A DNA stretch of 64,000 nt, taken from positions 124,001 through 188,000 of the forward strand of contig MCFE01000058.1 in the NCBI GenBank assembly GCA_002104905.1, in the 5' to 3' direction. Source of the DNA: Basidiobolus meristosporus CBS 931.73. Lineage: Eukaryota; Basidiobolomycota; Basidiobolomycetes; Basidiobolales; Basidiobolaceae. The notes under the pieces are model-generated. The model was not told the DNA's origin. It saw nothing but the letters and a program-made list of their open reading frames with translations, and made no database searches. A program made the translations under genes and the position numbers. This document shows positions 57,593 to 64,000 of the stretch, piece by piece (the first letter of the stretch is position 1; each line of letters starts with the position of its first letter).

Positions 57593-58237
57593 TGAGTATA
57601 CCAAGTAAAGTCTGTCTACAAAATGAAGTGAGTTGGTAAACATGTCACTCAAATGGAGGGTAGACATCAATGAACCCTCTCCACAGACACCGATACAGCT
57701 TAAGTAAGCATCGTTGGAGTTCTGGGCAAGATTAGTAAACCCTTTAATCTGAGTGTCTCCTAGAAGTAGTCTGCAATATGAGTAGGAGTGGGCGAGATGA
57801 CATATTACCCAGGCTTTGGGGTGCCTATTCTTACTGCTGGGAAGCCTTAAGTAATCATCGTGATAGGGTATGGTAGAAAATTAAGTTAGTAGCGTATTTC
57901 GGGGAGATATGGGGCCATAGAGTAGTGGCAGTAGAAGGTGAATTCCTCCAGTTTGGTATAATCTATTTTTTTGGCTGAGACTGAGGTGGCAAAACCCCCA
58001 CACTATGTACACAGCGGCTTAAAAGCAAATCATTTTACAGAGCTTTACATAATCACAATCAATATCATCAAACGTATGGTAATGTGCGGCTTCATCATAG
58101 TAGCCATGTACAGCAGTGCATTGACCTACTTAAGCAACGAGAAACGGGCAAGGCTGGAGTAGTAGGACATAAGGAGGAATCCAGGGTATTTGCCTCGTGA
58201 TATTGTGTAAATAGTATAACAACATATATATCTGAGA

Positions 58238-58708
58238 TTGAAGAAGTTGCAGAGAAATTCGAATCATGCATGGATTCTCTCTGGTCTAGCTACCATCAAC
58301 GATGGGTCATTGAGTAGAAGATTACAGCCGAAGAGGGGCAATGGTGCGCACGACACAGCCAATATTTTCAATGCCAACGAAAATGGAGGAAACGGCGCCG
58401 GTGCTTATAGCGGGGCTGGAAACAGAAATGACGGTAATAAGGGATACCGAGGCAAAGGTACTAGTGGCTATGATTCTGGAAGTAGGGGTGCTGGCAATGA
58501 GAATGGTGATAAAGTGGTGATAGTGGGGATGGAAGTATTAGTAGTGGTATACGGTGGTACTGGAAGCAGAGGGACCAGCAATGCTGGCAATAATGAGAAT
58601 GCTGGAAACGTGGCCGGAGGCAGTGGTACCGGTGATCGAGGTAACGGGCGCCGAAATGGAGGTAATGTCAATGGCGGTGTCAACGAAAGTGGAGATCTGT
58701 GCAACTAA
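58238..58708 (+). pseudogene. Gly/Asn-rich reading frame, unit 3
   Basis: The frame is open for 156 codons with a Gly/Asn-rich region (ENGGNGAGAYSGAGNRND, later GGSGTGDRGNGRRNGGN) and tail NESGDLCN. In the middle it shifts into a Val-rich stretch (VVIVGMEVLVVVY) where a neighbouring frame would continue Ser/Gly-rich, so two compensating shifts are likely. The signal-like start of unit 1 is here broken by TAG. Whether it is expressed is doubtful. Confidence 0.5.
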
Positions 58709-59111
58709 AATGTAACATCCGAGTATTTGTAACTCGGTAAAGTAACTACCATTATGATGACCTTAGTCCCATGCCAACGTGCGCTGGTGTACTATGGTTT
58801 ATAATGCTTTTCGTTATCCTGCTTGGCTCTCGCAGAATATCCAAGATATCCACATGGTGGACTGCCGCTTAAACCCTTGATACCAATCTTCACTTGAGGC
58901 CATAGTGATTGTTACCTCGTAAATGCCGACAAATCCTGGCATCAGGTTTTGCGGTCAGAAATACATACAACAATAACCTTGATATTCTTGTTCATTTAGT
59001 AAAGTCATGTTTGCTTGCACGGTTTATTAATATGTACTTGGATACTATGCGTAGTCGTCTTTTCTCTATATAATCAATCTGGACCAAAGCCAAATGGCCG
59101 ACGTGCCATGT

Positions 59112-59780
59112 CTAATAGTCATAATTCTCATAAGGATTCATGGTATACGGAGCTTTGTAGCCATCCTTTGGCATCATGGGCAGCACCACACTACTGCGAA
59201 GTCCATTCTTGATCATGTTCTCGGTAGCAGGGATGATTGTGTTGTACTCAGAGCCAGGGCCATGGGGGATCATGCACACTCGCTCTCCAACACAGTTGGA
59301 CTCGCTGTAAAAGCAATAGATAGCCTCGGTGGGCCAGTATAGGACAAAGCCTCCGTTATTTTCAACAGGGTCGATGTTCGCACACTGCCTAAACTCTGGA
59401 TATGTGATGGGGAAGCCATCCACGCCGCTAGCACCATTGGCTAAAGAGATTGTCGCGGTTGCGGCAACAGTTTCGTTGACATCGTTATCCTCAATGGCCT
59501 TTTGGTTGGAGGGGCTTGTCCAGATCAGAAACTTGGCATCCAGCTCTGTAGCCACCACCCCAGAGAACCATGCGGGATTACAAACTGGAAAGCCGCCGTA
59601 CAGATTCTGCGCCTCTGTGGAGTTGTTGCAAGGAACATCGACAGGATACTCTTGCGCAATCGGTGTGGAAGTCAGGGCAGGGATCTTCCCTGTGAGGTCA
59701 AGAGCAATGCCGATAGGCTTGGCTAAGGCAGAAGTAGCAAGCACGGTCCAAACAGCTAGGTCAGTCAGGCGAAGTTGCAT
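59112..59780 (-). CDS. Secreted six-cysteine protein, copy 3 (222 aa)
   Basis: Same family as at 52,789 and 55,768. One Ala to Thr change is visible (DVNETVAATA). All six core Cys, the NNST site and the signal peptide are kept, with Tyr at the terminus as in copy 2. A TATA box (TATAAAATGG) precedes ATG 59,780 at the same distance. Confidence 0.85.
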   Translation of the reverse strand: MQLRLTDLAVWTVLATSALAKPIGIALDLTGKIPALTSTPIAQEYPVDVPCNNSTEAQNLYGGFPVCNPAWFSGVVATELDAKFLIWTSPSNQKAIEDNDVNETVAATATISLANGASGVDGFPITYPEFRQCANIDPVENNGGFVLYWPTEAIYCFYSESNCVGERVCMIPHGPGSEYNTIIPATENMIKNGLRSSVVLPMMPKDGYKAPYTMNPYENYDY

Positions 59781-60201
59781 ATTAATCTTGTGGGTTGAGA
59801 TGATCCACAACTACGCGCAAATCACCCATTTTATATCGATGATGCGCTTGCTCCCCTCCATTATCTGACTGATGGCTTATCGCTGTAGAAAATTCCAACC
59901 TTCTTCTGCTACTTACTTGCTAACATTTTTCCACCGCATTTTACCAAACACTGGGTGGTAACAGAATCCTGACTACACCAAGGGCCACACGGAGTTATTC
60001 ACGAAAGTAGAATATTCTCTTACGTTACTCAATTTAGTGATACAGCATTCTAGCTGCCTCCTACCCACCAACTTGGTGGAGTGGTGCTCAAACACTGAGG
60101 CATACCTCACAGTCAATTGATTTACTCAAATGAGGAGATAAATAGAAACCGATATAAAATGCAGGACCAAACGGGGTATATCCTTGCATACATTTCATAT
60201 A

Positions 60202-60513
60202 TCAACTTGCTCCTACAAAACTAACCCGGTGTGCAAGATACAAATTAGGTGGAAAGTCTGGATTTTGCATAGTCTGTTGGTATGGGTCTCGGGATGAGCG
60301 ATAATATAGCCAATGAAGATTCGTTTGGTAGGTGATGGGATCGAACATTGTAGGCATTGGTGTACCATCTGAATTGCGCATTAGCCTTGGACGCTGCCTT
60401 TCTTGCTTCACGTAATAGATAGGCTCAGTAAGGAGTATGAAAGGCCTCCAAGACTGAGAGCTGACCTTGTTTGGCCTATCACTCCATACTGGGTGATCCT
60501 TTCTATACATCAT
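60202..60513 (-). CDS. Hypothetical 103-residue protein, intact only in unit 3
   Basis: The frame from ATG 60,513 encodes 103 residues, polar and rich in Tyr, Pro, Arg and Gln (VWSDRPNKVSSQSWRPF, YYVKQERQRPRLMRNSDG, NLHWLYYRSSRDPYQQ). There is no signal peptide or membrane segment. Related but broken sequences sit at the same place in units 1 and 2. It may be a real small gene, an exon of a longer gene, or a chance-open relic; comparison among units slightly favours a former coding sequence. Confidence 0.4.
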   Translation of the reverse strand: MMYRKDHPVWSDRPNKVSSQSWRPFILLTEPIYYVKQERQRPRLMRNSDGTPMPTMFDPITYQTNLHWLYYRSSRDPYQQTMQNPDFPPNLYLAHRVSFVGAS

Positions 60514-60987
60514 GACCTAGAATCAAAGTAACCTGCGCCAAGCCAGTGTTCTATTTTAGTTAGGCTTCCATTTCGATTGCCTGTAATCCGTCTATGTGCT
60601 TTGGCTTCTGACGTAATGCGCTGATAAGGGATAAATGCGAGTAGAGAAAGTGATTATCATGGGCATTCTTTATTGCTGATCTATAGTGGCTGCATTGATT
60701 TGCATGAGCAAATGGGGTTAAGGAAATCTGTAGATGCCAAGATCATTACTTATTTTAGATATTGCGGCTGGCCTCTGATCTATATCTTCATTGAGGTGTG
60801 TGGATGCTAAGTAACAGCCAAGTATGCCAGTGGAACAATCGCCAACACGTAAAATTTGTACTTTACCTGCATGAAGTAAAGGTGCCATATATATTTCATT
60901 TTAGTATATTTAAGAATGATTTGATCTCAGATGGTTATGTGCCTGGCCACTAAGATCACTTGTATAAAATATCAATTAGAAAGGTAT

Positions 60988-61460
60988 CAGAGGTATGAGA
61001 ATACCAAGTAAAACTTTGTCAATAAAATGAAGTGTGTTGGGATACTAGGAGTCAACTTGAAGCCAACATTGAGTGTAGACATCACTTAGGGGGGATCAAA
61101 GTCATCAAGCGGTGAAATCTTTATTTACTTATGACAAGTTTTTAAAGAAGCCAAGTTAATCTGAAGTCAAAACTAGAAAGCTAGGTCTGAGAAGTGAGAA
61201 GCTGAGTACATGCGAGATAAGTTGCACTGATTTGCGGTAGCTGATTAGTGGCTGCAATGGCCAGTAGACTGGGGGAACTGAGGGGAATTTCTTGGTGATC
61301 ACTGGCCAGATTTACTAGCCAAATCTGACCAATTAGTATTTCAAGGATTTCAGCCAATTAGAGCCTTTACTTTGCACAATAATTGATTAAGCTATCTCCC
61401 AATGAGCACACATCAATACAAGGATCAAATTGGGTGGATCCAGGATTAGAACCCATATCC
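60988..61460 (-). mobile_element. SINE-like repeat copy 1 (61,085-61,460) in a truncated fourth unit
   Basis: After about 95 bp of unit-start sequence, the repeat runs from CTTAGGGGGG (61,085) to a B-box-like GGATTAGAACCC (61,442-61,453). There it is cut by the LTR of Copia F at 61,461. It shares the body with the copy at 63,317-63,850, including AAAGCTAGGTCTGAGA, TGGCCAGTAGACTGGGGGAAC and CTCCCAATGAGCACACATCAAT. Confidence 0.65.
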
Positions 61461-63316
61461 TGTAGTAAAAATTTGTAATTTCACCTTAATATTCACCTAA
61501 CTTAGTCACTTAGATCATTATCCTCAAATCCTAGAGAATACTGACCAAATTCCTTATTGGGATTTACTTGGAATATTTTCACCAAAATACCATGGTACCC
61601 AGAACATGAAAATTCTCAAAGTTGTCCAAACAGCCCCAAACTTTGCACACATGTTCTTAGGACCTTCCTTAATCTATTCAATGTGTTTGTAATGCCAAGA
61701 CCAGGTAAAAGTATAAATACTACTTTTACATTCAATAGATCATTAGGCGAAAACCACATAATCTACCTGTCCTCCCAATCACTTCCAATATCTCCAAGAC
61801 ACTTACAACAGGTTATGAGCACCAAGCTGTCACTCTCTATAATGTCTTCTACTGCTATTACTGGAACTTTTCCCTCTGCTGAAAAGTTGGATGGACCTAA
61901 CTACCAAGTGTGGAAGGTGAAGAAGAAGATGCTGCTACAAGAAAGAGGCCTTTGGGATATTGTCATGGGAGAAGAATGCCCTCCTAAAAATGTGAGAGAG
62001 GGAGCCTTAAAGTACCAGAAGAAAGAACAAAGTGCCTTTAGCTGTACTTGCCTTAATGTTAAGGACAAATTGCTAATTCAATGCTCAAGAGCAAAAATGG
62101 CAAAGAATGCTTGGAAGGCATTAGAAGACACCTACCAGTCATGCTCAGCTGCTAAGAAAATGTATCTGAGTCAAGAATTCTTTACTACAAAGATGCTGCC
62201 AGGAGAAGAAATGAAAAATCCAATTAACAGAATTACCGTGCTGGTAGATGAAATGGAATCTGCAGGCATACCAGCTTCAGATGAGGATGTGATAGTTATC
62301 ATCCTAAATAGCCTGACAGACAGGTTTCAGGGCCTTGTATCAGCCCCAGAGTCCAGAACTGATGATTTGACCTTAAATTATGTATATGGAAGGCTCCTGG
62401 ATGAAGAATCAAGAAAATCAAGTGCCAATAAGAAAGAAGAAGTGAATGCTTTAATAAGCAATGATAACCAACAAAGGAGGTACCCAAGACCCTAGAAAGG
62501 CAACAGCAACCTGCTTTGCAACTACTGCAAAAGGAAAGGACACACATCAGAACAATGCTTCAAAAAGAAAGAAGTCAGCCAAAAAAGCATGAATATGGAG
62601 ATGCTGCAACAACTGAAGATAGACTATGCATATCTGCACTAAATATGACCACAAACAAGGACTCTCATATGTGGTATATTAACTCTGGAGCATCTGAACA
62701 CTTTACCTACCAAAAAGAACTTTTTACCAAATATCAAGAAATTCCAATTACGATGGTTTTCATGGGTGACAATATAACACTTGATGCAGTGGGAGAAGGA
62801 ACTATCCAAGTAAGCCTAAGAAGCAGTGAAGGAAGCCATACACTGACCTTTAAAGAAGTACTTTATGTGCCAGAAATAGCCAAGAACCTACTATCTGTAA
62901 GCAAGGCCACTGCAGAGGACCCAGTTTCAGCTTTGACAATTCTGCATGCAAGATCACTGATCAAAATGGTGCCCATATTGCTTTGGGTATCAGAGATCAG
63001 AACCTTTACAAGTTGACTTATATTCCATCATATTTGGAGGCCAATTTAAGTAATTTAAATGAAGAAACACCAATGCTTTGGCACAGGAGATTTGGACACA
63101 TCAATATTGATTATTTGTGCAAATGATCAAAGATCAGCTAATTTCTGGAGTAAAAGTTGATCCTCCAGCTAATTTGAAGCACTGTGAAGCCTGTATATAT
63201 GGGAAACAAGCCAGACAACTGTTCAAGAGCTCTGGTCAATCAATACTAAGAAGAAATTAGATCTAATTCACTCAGATCTGTGCAGACCTATGCATAATTT
63301 ATCCTTAGGCGGGATG
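61461..63316 (+). mobile_element. Copia copy F, 5' half
   Basis: The 5' LTR is 61,461-61,810 (350 bp, first bases TGTAGTAA), the primer site 61,811-61,822 and Gag starts at ATG 61,815. The sequence stops inside integrase after GGGATG, where a SINE-like repeat begins at 63,317. No downstream half is visible before the window ends. Confidence 0.9.
61815..63316 (+). pseudogene. Copia F gag-protease-integrase, broken
   Basis: Gag is open from 61,815 to a TAG at 62,493 (226 codons). The knuckle CNYCKRKGHTSEQC keeps CCHC in the following frame. The protease motif reads NSGAS: the catalytic Asp is Asn. A frameshift near 62,910 moves out of the integrase frame, which continues to 63,316 (LWHRRFGHINIDYL, CEACIYGKQAR). 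It cannot produce an active protease. Confidence 0.88.
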
Positions 63317-63850
63317 GGTTAGGGTTAGGGGGAGGAAAGTCACCAAGTGGTGAAATCTTTATTTACTTATGACAAGTATCTAAAGAAGCCAAGTTAATCT
63401 GAAGTTATTCCTAGAAAGCTAGGTCTGAGAGATATCTTCCTGGTAAGCCAGGTCTGAGAGTTAAGAGACTGAGTGGTACTGTATTTCCTAGTTAGCTAGG
63501 TCTGAGAGAGGTTTCCTGGAAAGCCAGGCCTGAGAAGTGAGAATCTGAATATATCTGAGCTAAGTTATACTGGTTTGCGGTAGCTGAATTGTGGCCGGAA
63601 TGGCCAGTAGACTGGGGGAACTGAGAGGAATTTCTGGGTGATCACTGGCCAAATTTATTAGGCAAATCTGGCCAATTAGCATTTCAAGGATTTCAGCCAA
63701 TCAGAGCCTTTACTTTGCCCGATGGTTGATCAAGCCATCTCCCAATGAGCACACATCAATTTGTTAATCAAATTTTGCTGGATCCAGGATTTGAACCCAC
63801 AACCATGGGTATGGAAGGGTTAGGGATAACCACAAGGCTAAGTGTTCTTG
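63317..63850 (-). mobile_element. tRNA-derived SINE-like repeat copy 2
   Basis: On the minus strand it starts near 63,850 with an A box (TTAGCCTTGTGG, complement of 63,830-63,841) and a B box (GGTTCAAATCC, complement of 63,787-63,797) about 33 bp apart, the spacing of an RNA polymerase III tRNA-type promoter. A unique body follows. An internal repeat of AGCTAGGTCTGAGAG-like 15-mers occurs four times between 63,415 and 63,540. The 3' end is CCCCCTAACCCTAACCC. It lies inside Copia F. Confidence 0.7.
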
Positions 63851-64000
63851 GTTAGGGGGGGAGACAGTCACCAACAGGTGAAATCTTTATTTCAGTTGAA
63901 ACAAAGAAGCCAGCGCTACTGTTGTAGCTTTGATACAAGAGTGTGTAGCTGAGGGGAATTTGTAGGTAAGTTAATAAGAAGTGATGATAGTTCTTCAGTG
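63851..64000 (-). mobile_element. Third SINE-like copy, cut by the window edge
   Basis: GGTTAGGGGGGGAGACAGTCACC is followed by the AACAGGTGAAATCTTTATTTC end of the family. The copy abuts copy 2 head to tail. The remainder is outside the window. Confidence 0.55.

Larger units (their letters stand above)
57593..60987. repeat. Tandem three-gene unit 3
   Basis: Starts TGAGTATACCAAGTAAAG at about 57,593. Gene order as in units 1 and 2, length about 3.4 kb. The start of a fourth unit follows (60,990-61,084: GTATGAGAATACCAAGTAAAA), cut by a SINE-like repeat. Confidence 0.82.

Noticed and set aside
63780-63850. A functional tRNA gene
   Set aside because: A and B boxes are present, but acceptor and anticodon stems do not pair convincingly; a SINE head explains it better.
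1-64000. CRISPR arrays or prokaryotic operons
   Set aside because: No regularly spaced direct repeats; spliced genes and LTR elements show eukaryotic nuclear DNA.

Overview
The window looks like nuclear DNA of a filamentous fungus, most likely a basidiomycete. The evidence is: many short GT-AG introns (53-77 nt) crowding small genes; a fungal-type proteasome activator BLM10; and transposons of the Copia, PIF/Harbinger-like and CACTA-like (Tnp2) classes. I cannot name the species. No rRNA or intact tRNA gene was seen.

Layout. (1) 1-27,225 is AT-rich nested transposon. Two CACTA-like elements in opposite orientation are the oldest layer. CACTA copy 1 holds Copia copy A (1510-9615, 5-bp target duplication), which itself holds a Harbinger-like element (5820-9240, 3-bp duplication). 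CACTA copy 2 holds a second Harbinger-like element (14,812-22,884), which itself holds Copia copy B (16,142-20,822, 5-bp duplication). A 5'-truncated Copia copy C and a decayed LTR end the block. (2) 27,226-42,900 is a GC-rich island of host genes: a head-to-head pair of small secreted protein genes (one frameshifted), an O-fucosyltransferase-like Golgi protein, a four-exon CCDC124 homologue, a nine-exon alpha/beta hydrolase, the BLM10/PA200 proteasome activator and a PLP aminotransferase. (3) 43,140-46,400 is a tandem array of three intact genes, plus one relic, for 57-residue secreted cysteine-rich peptides: signal, propeptide, Arg, then a 21-residue six-cysteine peptide made of two CC-x4-C blocks. 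(4) 46,318-51,508 holds LTR and Copia debris. (5) 51,550-61,084 is a tandem array of three roughly 3-kb units. Each carries a near-identical secreted six-cysteine protein gene (222 aa), a decayed Gly/Asn/Ser-rich reading frame and a third small gene that is intact only in unit 3. (6) 61,085-64,000 holds tRNA-derived SINE-like repeats interleaved with Copia copy F.

Interpretation. The conserved cellular genes sit together and are spliced normally. The lineage-specific secreted genes sit at the island edges and have multiplied by inverted or tandem duplication next to repeats, a pattern common for effector or peptide genes of host-associated fungi. The strongest candidate for something undescribed is the array of cysteine-rich peptide precursors at 43.5-46.3 kb. 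Next are the triplicated three-gene unit, and the Copia family whose primer binding site matches the anticodon arm of initiator tRNA-Met rather than its 3' end.
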